Assembly: GCA_017514785.1 (NCBI GenBank)
Contig: JAFWIO010000038.1
Coordinates: 1 to 62,301, forward strand
Length of the DNA: 62,301 nucleotides
Direction: 5' to 3'
From: Eubacterium sp.
Lineage (GTDB): Bacteria > Bacillota > Clostridia > Lachnospirales > Lachnospiraceae
Shown: piece after piece, positions 36,592 through 45,026 of the stretch
Position numbering within the stretch: the stretch's first letter is position 1
Layout: every line of letters starts with the position of its first letter
Notes under the pieces: generated by a model
Databases searched by the model: none
Told to the model about the DNA's origin: nothing
Seen by the model: only the letters and a program-made list of their open reading frames with translations
Position numbers and translations under genes: made by a program

Positions 36592-37263
36592 ATGAGTAAA
36601 AAGTATTACGCAGTTAAAGTTGGAAAGACTACAGGTGTATTTGAAACTTGGGAAGAGTGCGAGGCTAGTGTTAAAGGCTACCCGGGAGCACTCTATAAAA
36701 GTTTCAAGAGCGAAGCTGAGGCTTATGCATATATGGGCTGGTCAGGACAACAATTAACTTTTGATAATTTAAATGAGGTGCAGGGCCAAGATGGTCCGCT
36801 TTCAAATGAAGAGGCACCTGATGAAGATATGCCATATTCTAACACGGTAAAAGCAGTAGCTTACGTGGATGGAAGTTTCAACGAGGAATCAGTAGAGTTT
36901 GGCTACGGAGTAGTCATGTTCTTCAAAGGAGAAGAACTTCGAATGAAAGACTCTTCCAAAGATGCTGATTTAGTTGAAATGAGAAATGTGGCTGGCGAAA
37001 TCCAAGGAGCTATGAAGGCTATGGAGTTTGCCGTGGACAATAAGATTAGTTATTTGACTATTTACCACGATTATTTGGGAATAAGCAAATGGTGCACTGG
37101 TGAATGGAAAGCAAATAAAAAAGGCACAAAGGCCTACAAAAAGTTTTATGACAAGTGCAAAAAATCAGTTGACATAACATTTGAGAAGGTGGATGCACAC
37201 ACTGGTGACAAATATAATGAGTTAGCTGATAGTTTGGCGAAGGAAGCTGTGGGAATAAAATAA
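36592..37263 (+). CDS. rnhA: Ribonuclease H1 with N-terminal hybrid-binding domain
   Basis: RNase HI cuts RNA in RNA-DNA hybrids. The 223-residue protein has the small N-terminal RNase H1/caulimovirus-type domain (KKYYAVKVGKTTGVFETWEE, about 3-22, to about 50) and a linker. The catalytic domain (about 80-220) carries its acidic residues in AYVDGS, VAGEIQGA, IYHDYLG and NELADSLAK. GAGGTGA precedes the ATG. It lies 30 bases after aspS with no terminator between and may share its transcript. Confidence 0.92.
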   Translation: MSKKYYAVKVGKTTGVFETWEECEASVKGYPGALYKSFKSEAEAYAYMGWSGQQLTFDNLNEVQGQDGPLSNEEAPDEDMPYSNTVKAVAYVDGSFNEESVEFGYGVVMFFKGEELRMKDSSKDADLVEMRNVAGEIQGAMKAMEFAVDNKISYLTIYHDYLGISKWCTGEWKANKKGTKAYKKFYDKCKKSVDITFEKVDAHTGDKYNELADSLAKEAVGIK

Positions 37264-37286
37264 AACGCCCACCAAAGTGGACGTTT
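37263..37286. terminator. Weak hairpin between convergent genes
   Basis: A 10-bp stem (37263-37272 with 37277-37286, one G-U pair) and a 4-base loop. The T/A tails are short on both sides, so efficiency is uncertain. Confidence 0.5.
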
Positions 37287-37289
37287 AGT

Positions 37290-38087
37290 TTATTTCTTCC
37301 AAGGATTCTTTTTATCAGGATCTGTAGGATCCCAACTAGACTTTTTGTCTTTAGGATTTAACTTGGTAGGTTGTGCATATGGTATAGGAGGTTTCTCACC
37401 TTTCTTATCATATATCTTTATCTCAGTACCGTACGTACAGTTATCATATATCCATTTGATATCAGACACGCACATTCTTACGCAACCGAGAGAAGCACTA
37501 GAACCTAGTTTATTATATTCCTTAGTTTCTAGAGTGTCTGGCGACTGTTTAAAGTAAGGGACTGAATGAAGCATCAACTTATCATAAAAGCGAATAGCAT
37601 ATTGTGCGTATGAACCGTCCACCATTGAGTGCCAACGGTAACGATCGTTCAATCTGTAATCGCCTAGTAGAGTGTTCTTAGTCTCCTTGGCTGTTGAACA
37701 AACAAAGCACTTATAAGGAATCTTGTATTTTCCGTGAATGTCAATTCCGTAAATCATTACGAAGTTTTCGACGCGGTTGATCTTAACCTTATAAGGCACA
37801 GAAGATTTATAGTTAATCTTACGTTTAGCTTTCTTCTCGTGATGTTTAATCTTTGCTTTTGTGGTTTCAGCCTCGCTAGCTTTAGATTTTTTATAAAACT
37901 TATATTGCGGATTGATGTTTAGTTTATAAGAAGCAACTTGACATGTAGATTCTAAGTCGCAATCATTACCTTTGGTATTGTTCGATTTTGGATAATACAA
38001 AAGCAATAAAAAAGAGAACAGTATTATTAAAAGACCTGGTAATACTTTGATGAATGTTTTATTAAATCTTTTAAAAAATGTTCTCAT
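37290..38087 (-). CDS. L,D-transpeptidase (YkuD family), membrane-anchored
   Basis: The enzyme forms 3-3 cross-links or attaches substrates in peptidoglycan through an active-site cysteine. From the ATG at 38087 (GGAG seven bases upstream on the minus strand; a longer frame to 38126 lacks one) it has 265 residues. There is one transmembrane helix (about 15-32), a Lys/Ser/Glu stalk, and a YkuD domain. The domain carries the signature His (LMLHSVPY) and SxGCVRM (SASLGCVRMCVSD). The C-terminal 30 residues are Pro/Lys/Asp-rich. It stands alone, convergent with rnhA. Confidence 0.88.
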   Translation of the reverse strand: MRTFFKRFNKTFIKVLPGLLIILFSFLLLLYYPKSNNTKGNDCDLESTCQVASYKLNINPQYKFYKKSKASEAETTKAKIKHHEKKAKRKINYKSSVPYKVKINRVENFVMIYGIDIHGKYKIPYKCFVCSTAKETKNTLLGDYRLNDRYRWHSMVDGSYAQYAIRFYDKLMLHSVPYFKQSPDTLETKEYNKLGSSASLGCVRMCVSDIKWIYDNCTYGTEIKIYDKKGEKPPIPYAQPTKLNPKDKKSSWDPTDPDKKNPWKK

Positions 38088-38172
38088 TATCCGCTCCGAA
38101 ATTTGTACTAATTTAATAATAAACAAAGACTAAAATATAGTCAAACATTATCGCAAAATTTGATAAATATTT

Positions 38173-38210
38173 CGTCATTTGACGATGAGATTTATATTTG
38201 ATACTATAAA
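38173..38210 (+). promoter_or_regulatory. glnA promoter region with a palindrome
   Basis: CGTCA-TT-TGACG (38173-38184) is a perfect 12-bp palindrome. Its right half supplies TTGACG as a possible -35. The -10 could be TACTAT (38202-38207, spacer 17) or TATAAA (38205-38210, spacer 20). It does not match the GlnR/TnrA consensus TGTNA-N7-TNACA. Confidence 0.5.
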
Positions 38211-38236
38211 AATTGGATAAAATAGGAGGAATTTTT

Positions 38237-39565
38237 ATGAGTTATACGAAGAAAGAGATTCTTGATATCGTAAAAAAAGAAGAGGTAGATTTCATTAGAA
38301 TGCAGTTCACTGACCTATTTGGAACTATGAAAAACGTAGCCATTCCATCTAGTCAGATTGAAAAAGCGCTAGATAATGAGATTATGTTTGACGGTTCTTC
38401 TATAGATGGTTTTGCCAGAATTGAAGAGTCTGATATGTACCTTTATCCAGACTACGATACATTTGTAATACTACCTTTTATAGAAGGTTATGGAAAGGTT
38501 GCTAGACTTATCTGTGATGTTTACAAACCAGATGGTACACCATTCGCAAACGACCCTCGCCAGATTTTGAAGAAGACTATCAAAGAGGCAGAGGATATGG
38601 GCTACTCATTTAACGTTGGCCCAGAATGTGAGTTCTTCCTATTTAATACAGGTGAGCATGGCGAGCCTACTACAAATACATTTGAAAACGGTAGTTACTT
38701 TGACTTGGGTCCTACAGACTTGGGCGAAGATGCTAGACGTGATATTTGTTTAAGATTAGAAGAGTTAGGATTTGAGATTGAAGCATCTCACCACGAGGTT
38801 GCTCCTGCACAGCACGAGATCAACTTCAAATACGGTGATGCTCTAACTACTGCAGATAGAATTATGACATACAAGCTTACAGTTAAGACTGTTGCTCAGA
38901 AGCACGGACTTTACGCATCATTTATGCCAAAGCCAGTATTTGGTGTTTGTGGTTCAGGTATGCACATTAACATGTCATTGTTTGAAGGAAAGAAGAACGC
39001 ATTTATAGATGCTGATGACGAGATGGGACTAAGCAAGACTGCTTACGGTTTCGTGGCAGGTATCATGGAACACATGAAAGAAATTTCTGCTATCACAAAC
39101 CCTATTGTCAACTCATATAAGAGATTGGTGCCAGGATATGAGGCTCCAACATATATCGCATGGTCAGCTACTAACAGAAGTCCATTGGTTAGAGTTCCAG
39201 CAACACGTGGTACTGGTACTAGAGTGGAACTTCGTTGTCCAGACTGCTCATGTAACCCTTATCTAGCATTTGCAGCATGTTTAGCAGCAGGACTAGATGG
39301 AATTAAGAAGGGTCTTACACCTCCACCTAGTGTTCAGAGAGATATTTACTCTATGACAGATGAGGAGAGAGAAGAAGCAGGAATCGTTCAGTTACCAAAG
39401 AACTTGTACAACGCTGTTAAGTATATGAAGAAATCTGAACTTATGAAAGAAACAATGGGTAGAGATGCATTCAAGAAATATACTTCAGCTAAGATGGACG
39501 AGTGGATGGAATATACGTCACAGGTTACTGACTGGGAGATTGATAAATACTTAGCTAATGTATAA
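38237..39565 (+). CDS. glnA: Glutamine synthetase type I
   Basis: GlnA makes glutamine from glutamate, ammonia and ATP. From ATG 38237 (AGGAGG upstream; the TTG at 38213 has none) it has 442 residues, the GSI-alpha length of Firmicutes. Seen are FDGSSIDGF (about 49-57), GPECEFFLF (about 128-136), EVAPAQHEINFKYGDAL with metal-binding Glu residues (about 189-205), and the substrate loop NRSPLVRVPATRG (about 315-327). No 25-residue insertion or adenylylation-loop Tyr typical of GSI-beta is seen, so control is probably by feedback inhibition and a repressor. Its glutamine feeds GatCAB and PurL, both encoded here. Confidence 0.96.
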   Translation: MSYTKKEILDIVKKEEVDFIRMQFTDLFGTMKNVAIPSSQIEKALDNEIMFDGSSIDGFARIEESDMYLYPDYDTFVILPFIEGYGKVARLICDVYKPDGTPFANDPRQILKKTIKEAEDMGYSFNVGPECEFFLFNTGEHGEPTTNTFENGSYFDLGPTDLGEDARRDICLRLEELGFEIEASHHEVAPAQHEINFKYGDALTTADRIMTYKLTVKTVAQKHGLYASFMPKPVFGVCGSGMHINMSLFEGKKNAFIDADDEMGLSKTAYGFVAGIMEHMKEISAITNPIVNSYKRLVPGYEAPTYIAWSATNRSPLVRVPATRGTGTRVELRCPDCSCNPYLAFAACLAAGLDGIKKGLTPPPSVQRDIYSMTDEEREEAGIVQLPKNLYNAVKYMKKSELMKETMGRDAFKKYTSAKMDEWMEYTSQVTDWEIDKYLANV

Positions 39566-39569
39566 AATG

Positions 39570-39600
39570 TTTGGCGCTCGTATGGGCGCCAAATTTGTGT
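39570..39600 (+). terminator. Terminator after glnA
   Basis: An 8-bp GC-rich stem (39570-39577 with 39586-39593) with an 8-base loop, followed by TTTGTGT. Confidence 0.75.
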
Positions 39601-39625
39601 AAATAAAAAAGAAAGAGGATTTGAA

Positions 39626-40849
39626 ATGTTTAAAGTTAATGATAATTATTTGAAATTACCAGGAAGCTATTTGTTTTCTAATATTGCAAAGAAAGTAGCA
39701 GCTTTTAAGGAAGCAAACCCAGACAAAGATGTAATCAGTCTAGGTATTGGTGATGTTACACAGGCTTTGGCACCAGCAGTTATTGATGCTATGCACAAAG
39801 CAGTAGATGAGATGGCAGACCCAGCTACATTTAAAGGATATGCGCCAGATTTAGGTTATGCATTCCTTCGTGAAGCAATTGTAGAAAACGATTTTAAGGC
39901 TAGAGGTGTTGATATTGCGCCTGATGAAGTTTTTGTCTCAGATGGAGCGAAGTCAGACTCAGGAAATATTGGAGATATCTTCTCAGTTGATAATAAGATA
40001 GCAGTGTGCGATCCAGTCTACCCAGTTTACGTGGATGCAAACGTAATGGATGGAAGAACTGGTACATACGATGCTGATACTGAAATGTGGAGCGATGTTA
40101 TTTATATGCCTTGTACAAAGGATAATAACTTCTGCCCAGATTTGCCAGAGGAAACTCCAGATATTATTTACCTATGTTCACCAAACAACCCAACAGGAGC
40201 AGCTTTCAAGAAGGCTGATTTGCAGAAGTGGGTTGATTATGCTAATGAAAAGAATGCTGTTATTATCTTTGACGCAGCTTACGAAGCATATATTACAGAG
40301 GATGATGTGCCACATAGTATTTATGAGTGTGATGGTGCAAAGACTTGTGCTATTGAGATTAGATCTTTCTCAAAGAATGCTGGATTTACAGGAACACGTC
40401 TTGGATTTACTGTTGTTCCTAAGGAACTAAAGGATTCAGATGGAACTAGCTTGAATGCACTTTGGGCAAGACGTCATGGAACTAAGTTTAACGGTGCACC
40501 ATACATTATCCAAAGAGCAGGCGAGGCAGTTTACTCAGAAGAAGGTAAACAGCAGACTAAGGAAATGGTTGCTCGCTATATGGAAAATGCAAAGATTATA
40601 GTAGAGGGTTTGAAAGAAGCCGGCTACAAAGTAAGTGGCGGAGTAAACTCTCCATATGCTTGGTTAGAAGTACCAGAAGGAATGACTTCTTGGGAATTCT
40701 TTGACTTCCTACTTGAGAAGGCAAACATCGTTGGAACTCCTGGTTCAGGATTTGGACCAAGTGGTGAAGGATACTTCCGACTCACAGCATTTGGTAGTAG
40801 AGAAAACACAATCGAAGCTATCAGAAGAATCAAAGAGATTTCAAAATAA
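39626..40849 (+). CDS. dapL: LL-diaminopimelate aminotransferase
   Basis: DapL converts tetrahydrodipicolinate directly to LL-diaminopimelate, a short route to lysine and peptidoglycan precursors used by some Clostridia. The 407-residue PLP fold-type I enzyme starts [17 protein letters not shown], typical of DapL. It shows the [11 protein letters not shown]-terminal strand, [11 protein letters not shown] (about 189-199) and the PLP-binding lysine in [17 protein letters not shown] (about 247-263). AGAGG precedes the ATG. It is a single-gene unit with terminators on both sides; other dap genes are not in the window. Confidence 0.94.
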   Translation: MFKVNDNYLKLPGSYLFSNIAKKVAAFKEANPDKDVISLGIGDVTQALAPAVIDAMHKAVDEMADPATFKGYAPDLGYAFLREAIVENDFKARGVDIAPDEVFVSDGAKSDSGNIGDIFSVDNKIAVCDPVYPVYVDANVMDGRTGTYDADTEMWSDVIYMPCTKDNNFCPDLPEETPDIIYLCSPNNPTGAAFKKADLQKWVDYANEKNAVIIFDAAYEAYITEDDVPHSIYECDGAKTCAIEIRSFSKNAGFTGTRLGFTVVPKELKDSDGTSLNALWARRHGTKFNGAPYIIQRAGEAVYSEEGKQQTKEMVARYMENAKIIVEGLKEAGYKVSGGVNSPYAWLEVPEGMTSWEFFDFLLEKANIVGTPGSGFGPSGEGYFRLTAFGSRENTIEAIRRIKEISK

Positions 40850-40860
40850 TTAAAATAAAT

Positions 40861-40890
40861 GGCTAGCTACTTAGGTGGCTGGCCTTTTAT
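40861..40890 (+). terminator. Terminator after dapL
   Basis: A 10-bp stem (40861-40870 with 40875-40884, two G-U pairs), loop TTAG, and a TTTTAT tail. Confidence 0.75.
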
Positions 40891-40919
40891 ATAATTTTTA
40901 AGGAAAGGAGGAGGTACAT

Positions 40920-41678
40920 ATTTTTGGATTAGGAAAAAAGAATAGTGGAAAGCCAGAGGCAGTAGTATTTGTAGATTTTGAGCATTGGTATTATGGTTAC
41001 AAAAATAAATTTTCAATGAGACCAAATGTAGAATCATGGTATGAAGAATTAAAAGAAGAATACAATGTTAAAAAGATTATGTTTTTTGGTGACTTTAATG
41101 GAAGTATTGAAAATGAACTTCCAAGAGTGGAGCGAATTTCTAAAAACGTAGTTCATACAGCCAGCACAAAAGAAGGCGTGGACAAAGACTTCACAGATTT
41201 TATTATACTTGATGCCATTTATAGGGAAGCGGCAAAGGATAGTTCACCAGAAGTATTTATTATTTTCACAGGCGATGCTCATTTTAATTTAGCTATACAA
41301 TATTTAAGAGAACTAAACAAAAAGGTTATTGTATACGGAGTAAAATATTCACTAAGTAATAAACTCAAATCATCTGCCAACTCATATGTAGAGATGCCTC
41401 GTTCAGGCGATGAGCAGCAGTTCTACTATGACGCGATATTCTCAGCACTATCTATGCTTAGCAGACGTCGTAAGATGGGAACATATAACAAGACTATTGA
41501 AAATGTTTCAGAGCATAGCGGAGTATCGAGAGATCGCATCCAAAAGGCGCTAGATGATCTTATGAATAATAAGTACATCACGGAAGAGACAAAATACCAT
41601 AAAGGCAAACGTCCTAAGGTGTTAGTTGTAAACTGGAAGCGCGCGATAAAGGATGGGCTTTGGCAAAAGAAAAAATAA
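40920..41678 (+). CDS. NYN-domain (PIN-like) protein with a winged-helix tail; apparent ATT start
   Basis: The reading frame is open from a TAA at 40899, and no ATG, GTG or TTG occurs before ATG 41016. Yet the sequence before 41016 encodes PEAVVFVDFEHWYYG, the first strand and acidic residue of a NYN domain. An excellent AAAGGAGGAGG (40904-40914) lies five bases before ATT 40920, giving (M)FGLGKKNSGKPEA. Translation from ATT yields 252 residues. The NYN domain (about 15-150) also has FFGDFNG and IFTGDAHFNLA, with the acidic residues of an RNase-like site. Residues about 170-250 look like a winged helix. A frameshift or sequence error is the alternative. Confidence 0.8.
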   Translation: MFGLGKKNSGKPEAVVFVDFEHWYYGYKNKFSMRPNVESWYEELKEEYNVKKIMFFGDFNGSIENELPRVERISKNVVHTASTKEGVDKDFTDFIILDAIYREAAKDSSPEVFIIFTGDAHFNLAIQYLRELNKKVIVYGVKYSLSNKLKSSANSYVEMPRSGDEQQFYYDAIFSALSMLSRRRKMGTYNKTIENVSEHSGVSRDRIQKALDDLMNNKYITEETKYHKGKRPKVLVVNWKRAIKDGLWQKKK

Positions 41679-41679
41679 A

Positions 41680-41767
41680 TAGTGCTTGTAAAATACTAAT
41701 GAAGCACTATAATGAGAAATGGAGAGAAACACATACATGTATTTTTTGTGCGTTTCTCTCTTTTTTT
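41680..41767 (+). promoter_or_regulatory. Promoter with overlapping dyad, followed at once by a terminator-like hairpin
   Basis: TTGTAA (41686-41691), a 16-base spacer and TATAAT (41708-41713) form a promoter. TAGTGCTT (41680-41687) and AAGCACTA (41702-41709) are a perfect dyad covering both boxes. A hairpin (41722-41730 with 41752-41760) ends in seven T, so a transcript from this promoter meets a terminator within 50 bases. It may end the NYN transcript, attenuate the next gene, or both. Confidence 0.6.
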
Positions 41768-41825
41768 GTGCGCAAAAGGAGGTGAATTAATAAAAAGAGA
41801 GCAAAATAAAAATGGAGGAAGAAAT

Positions 41826-42377
41826 ATGAAAAACGGTAATGATGAAAGAAGTAGTATTGATGTTATTAAAGATGCGGATGGGAACAAAATAGTAATGATT
41901 AATGACATTAGATTTAAAGGAAAAAGAAGAGTGGATTGGGATGATGTTAAGGAGTATTTAAAACAATTTGTTGGGGAAGTATATGAGATTGCTGAAACAG
42001 AGGATTTAATTTATATAGGTGGGGATTTGCCCGATGAGTATACTGGATCAGAGTATACTTATAATTTGAAAGGTACACTAGCTAAAGCTAAAGCAAATGC
42101 TTCTCAGGGAATTCCAGAAATGATTGAAATAGCCGATAAAAGAAGTTTTACCCATAATAGAAAGACAAAACATAAGATAAAAGCTGCTAAGGGGTGGTAT
42201 AGATATGATACTCGATTTGGATTGCCTGTTTATGGGCAAGATGGTGAAGTTGAACGGTATAATATTTTTCATGCTTATCTTATTGTAAGATATGATAACA
42301 ATGGTAAAAAATACCTATACGATATTATTAACATAAAAAAAGAAGCGAGCAACCCGCTTTGCCATCAAGAGACTTGA
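41826..42377 (+). CDS. Unknown conserved-looking protein, possibly of mobile-element origin
   Basis: From ATG 41826 (GGAGGAAG upstream) the protein has 183 residues, without signal peptide or membrane helix. It has DIRFKGKRRVDWDDVKEYLK at the start, a central DLPDEYTGSEYTYNLKG segment, and a beta-rich end YNIFHAYLIVRYDNNGKKYL. The pattern recalls domains carried by phage or ICE polyvalent proteins with a barnase/EndoU-like fold, from memory and unproven. A perfect AAAGGAGGTGA at 41775-41785 sits seven bases before an in-frame ATA (41790), so initiation 12 codons earlier is possible. The 3' end overlaps the terminator at 42337. Confidence 0.6.
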   Translation: MKNGNDERSSIDVIKDADGNKIVMINDIRFKGKRRVDWDDVKEYLKQFVGEVYEIAETEDLIYIGGDLPDEYTGSEYTYNLKGTLAKAKANASQGIPEMIEIADKRSFTHNRKTKHKIKAAKGWYRYDTRFGLPVYGQDGEVERYNIFHAYLIVRYDNNGKKYLYDIINIKKEASNPLCHQET

Positions 42378-42406
42378 TGCGTACGGTAAAAAACCCGCTT
42401 CTTTTT
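42337..42406 (+). terminator. Terminator overlapping the end of the 41826 gene
   Basis: An 11-bp outer stem (42337-42347 with 42396-42406) encloses an inner CATCAAG/CTTGATG hairpin (42363-42379). The T-run ends at 42406. The 5' arm is inside the coding sequence. Confidence 0.75.
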
Positions 42407-42445
42407 ATGAGAAGAATATACTCCTAATATTTAATGATGTCAAGC

Positions 42446-42480
42446 AAAAAGCGGAGCAGGTAACTGCTCCGCTTTTACTT
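42446..42480. terminator. Bidirectional terminator between convergent genes
   Basis: A perfect 12-bp stem (42447-42458 with 42465-42476) with a 6-base loop and A/T runs on both sides. On the minus strand it terminates the PRTase-like gene. Confidence 0.88.
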
Positions 42481-42489
42481 GGGTATCTC

Positions 42490-43137
42490 TTATAACTTAC
42501 TATACCCATAACCATTAACCAATGCCTCTATAGGCTCGCCAGCTGCACATAATGGGCAACTGTGGTTATCATAAAGCTCGTAGTCTGGAATGTCATCTTC
42601 TCTGAAGATGGAATCAATTCGATATCCTTCTACAGAATCGAGTGCACTAAATATTGTTGAGATACCTTGAACAGTACCGCCATAATATTTAATACATTCA
42701 AGACTGGCTTTAATGGTTTTACCAGTAGAACAAGAAGCCATAAGTAGAAGAACATTCTTACCTCTAATAGTAAGCTTCATATTATCTCTAAAGATCATAT
42801 CGCCATATATATCGTGCTCTGGTGTAACCACATAAATTGTTTTGTGGGCATTCATTGATAAGATACCAGCGCGACTAAGCTCGCTAGCTAAAAATGCACC
42901 AATCACTTCGCATCCATCCAAACATACGATAGTATCAATAGGACGACCCATCACATTATAATAATCTTTCATAGCGATGGCGATGCGCTCTGCCTCGTTG
43001 GCACGAGTTTTCATTGTGGTAACATCCAAGTAACAATTTAGGTGAGTGTGCTTGGTCGAGAAGTGACCAGGAATCACCTTCAAAGCGATATTAGGATCCT
43101 TTCTTGAGTAATACTTTATAACTCTCTCTTCTAACAT
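42490..43137 (-). CDS. Phosphoribosyltransferase-like protein (PyrE-like fold)
   Basis: The product has 215 residues. The central region (DTIVCLDGCEVIGAFLASEL, about 68-87) looks like a type I PRTase core. The PRPP-loop position reads LLMASCSTGKTIKASL, close to the VVDDxxxTG(G/K)T pattern of orotate PRTase but lacking the two acidic residues. The C-terminal region has CPLCAAGEPIEALVNGYG with a CxxC pair. Either a divergent orotate PRTase-like enzyme or a PRTase-derived regulator is possible; the missing acidic pair makes normal PRPP catalysis doubtful. The gene is divergent from gatC. GGAG precedes the minus-strand ATG. Confidence 0.7.
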   Translation of the reverse strand: MLEERVIKYYSRKDPNIALKVIPGHFSTKHTHLNCYLDVTTMKTRANEAERIAIAMKDYYNVMGRPIDTIVCLDGCEVIGAFLASELSRAGILSMNAHKTIYVVTPEHDIYGDMIFRDNMKLTIRGKNVLLLMASCSTGKTIKASLECIKYYGGTVQGISTIFSALDSVEGYRIDSIFREDDIPDYELYDNHSCPLCAAGEPIEALVNGYGYSKL

Positions 43138-43189
43138 ATCTTTCTCCTTATTTTATCCGTTCTACTTTATAAATCGATTATACAATAGT

Positions 43190-43218
43190 TTGACTTTTTA
43201 TGCTAGATTCTTTAAACT
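43190..43218 (+). promoter_or_regulatory. Promoter of the gatCAB-purB operon
   Basis: TTGACT (43190-43195), a 17-base spacer, then TAAACT (43213-43218). Confidence 0.6.
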
Positions 43219-43274
43219 ATTAGTTGTGGATTTAGCCACAAAATATGCCACAAATAAGTGGTTAGGAGGTCTTT

Positions 43275-43568
43275 ATGGCTAACAAAATTACAGACGAAAC
43301 AATCGATTATGTCGGCATTTTGGCGAAGCTTGAACTCTCCGATGAAGAGAAGGAGAAAGCTAAAAAAGACATGGGAGAAATCCTAGATTATATCGATAAA
43401 TTAAACGAACTTGACACTTCTGGTGTGGAGCCTATGAGTCATGTCTTTCCAGTGAATAACGTCTTTAGAGAGGACGAGGTCACAAACGGAGATGACAGAG
43501 AAAATATGCTTAAAAATGCACCGGATAGAAATGAAGAAGCATATATTGTGCCAAAGACTTTTGAATAG
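43275..43568 (+). CDS. gatC: Asp/Glu-tRNA amidotransferase subunit C
   Basis: GatC stabilises the GatA-GatB interface in the transamidase that converts Asp-tRNA-Asn and Glu-tRNA-Gln to the amide forms. The 97-residue length and the [40 protein letters not shown] and FREDEV segments are typical. GGAGG precedes the ATG. It is the first gene of gatC-gatA-gatB-purB, nine bases before gatA. Confidence 0.95.
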   Translation: MANKITDETIDYVGILAKLELSDEEKEKAKKDMGEILDYIDKLNELDTSGVEPMSHVFPVNNVFREDEVTNGDDRENMLKNAPDRNEEAYIVPKTFE

Positions 43569-43577
43569 GAAGATAAA

Positions 43578-45017
43578 ATGAGTTTATTAGAATTAACAGC
43601 AGTTGAATTAGGAAAGAAAATAAAGAGTGGCGAAGTAAAAGTGGTAGATGCCGTAGAAGCTGTCTTTGACCAAATTGAAAAAGTGGAAGAAGACATCAAC
43701 AGCTACGTGACAGTCTACGACAAAGAAGAAGTACTAGCCAATGCTAAAGAGGTACAGGAGAAGATTGATAACGGTGAGTTAACTGGACCTTTAGCTGGTG
43801 TGCCTGTCGCTATTAAAGATAATATGTGTAATGAGGGACACCTCACAGCATGTAGTACAAAGATATTGAGTAATTTCTATCCAACATATACATCTACAGC
43901 AGTTCAAAATTTGAAGGATGCTGGAGCAGTGATTGTTGGTAGTGCAAACATGGATCAGTTCGCGATGGGAAGTACTACAGAGACTTCTTATTTCGGAATC
44001 ACAAAAAACCCAGTGAATACTGAGCACGTGCCTGGTGGTTCATCAGGTGGTTCTTGTGCGGCGGTGGCTGCAGATGAATGTTTCTATTCACTTGGTTCAG
44101 ATACAGGTGGATCTATCAGACAGCCAGCGTCATTCTGTGGCGTGGTTGGATTGAAGCCTACGTACGGAACGGTTTCACGTTATGGTTTGATTGCGTATGC
44201 TTCATCACTTGATCAGATTGGACCTATTGGAAAAGATGTGACAGATGTTGCCACATCGCTTGAAGTTATCTCAAGTTACGACAAACTAGATTCTACATCT
44301 ATAAACAGAGATAGTTATGATTTCACAAGTTCGCTTGTGGATGATGTTAAAGGTATGAAGATTGGTGTGCCAAAGGATTACTTTGGCGAGGGCATAAGTC
44401 CTGAGGTTAAAGAGTCAGTTCTTAAAGCGATTGATGTGCTAAAGGAAAAGGGCGCAGAAGTGGAAGAGTTCGATTTTGACTTAGTAAACTATGCGGTTGC
44501 TACTTACCATATCATAGCGGATGCCGAGGCTAGTTCAAACCTATCAAGATTTGACGGAGTGAAGTACGGCTACAGAACTGAAGATTATAGAGACCTACAC
44601 AATATGTATAAGAAGACTCGTTCAGAGGGCTTCGGCGAAGAAGTTAAGCGTAGAATTATGCTTGGCTCATTTGTGCTAAGTTCTGGTTACTTTGACGCGT
44701 ACTATTTAAAGGCGCTACGTGTTAAGGCTTTGATTAAGAAAGCATTTGACGATGCGTTTAGTAAGTACGATGTAATTATTGGACCAGTCAGTCCAACTAC
44801 CGCGCCAAAGATAGGCGAGAGTTTGAGTGACCCACTTAAGATGTACTTGGGTGATATTTATACAGTTTCAGTAAACATAGCAGGTTTGCCAGGAATTTCC
44901 GTTCCATGTGGCGAGGACTCAGAAGGTCTTCCAATTGGGTTGCAGATTATTGGCGACTGCTTTAGAGAAGATAATGTTATTAGGGCTGCTTACACTTACG
45001 AGCAGTCGCAGAAGTAG
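43578..45017 (+). CDS. gatA: Asp/Glu-tRNA amidotransferase subunit A
   Basis: GatA is the glutaminase that releases ammonia from glutamine for transamidation. The 479-residue protein belongs to the amidase-signature family, with its triad visible: Lys80 (VAIKDNM), cis-Ser155 (GGSSGGS) and nucleophile Ser179 (SDTGGSIRQPA). The C-terminal YTVSVNIAGLPGISVPCG segment is also typical. It lies nine bases from both gatC and gatB. Glutamine is supplied by glnA in the same window. Confidence 0.97.
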   Translation: MSLLELTAVELGKKIKSGEVKVVDAVEAVFDQIEKVEEDINSYVTVYDKEEVLANAKEVQEKIDNGELTGPLAGVPVAIKDNMCNEGHLTACSTKILSNFYPTYTSTAVQNLKDAGAVIVGSANMDQFAMGSTTETSYFGITKNPVNTEHVPGGSSGGSCAAVAADECFYSLGSDTGGSIRQPASFCGVVGLKPTYGTVSRYGLIAYASSLDQIGPIGKDVTDVATSLEVISSYDKLDSTSINRDSYDFTSSLVDDVKGMKIGVPKDYFGEGISPEVKESVLKAIDVLKEKGAEVEEFDFDLVNYAVATYHIIADAEASSNLSRFDGVKYGYRTEDYRDLHNMYKKTRSEGFGEEVKRRIMLGSFVLSSGYFDAYYLKALRVKALIKKAFDDAFSKYDVIIGPVSPTTAPKIGESLSDPLKMYLGDIYTVSVNIAGLPGISVPCGEDSEGLPIGLQIIGDCFREDNVIRAAYTYEQSQK

Positions 45018-45026
45018 GAGGTTCGC

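Noticed and set aside
38100-38236. GlnR/TnrA box upstream of glnA
   Set aside because: No TGTNA-N7-TNACA match was found; only a different palindrome is present.
41712-41825. Start of the unknown gene at 41712
   Set aside because: The extension runs through the terminator hairpin and the -10 box; ATG 41826, or at most ATA 41790, fits the ribosome binding sites.
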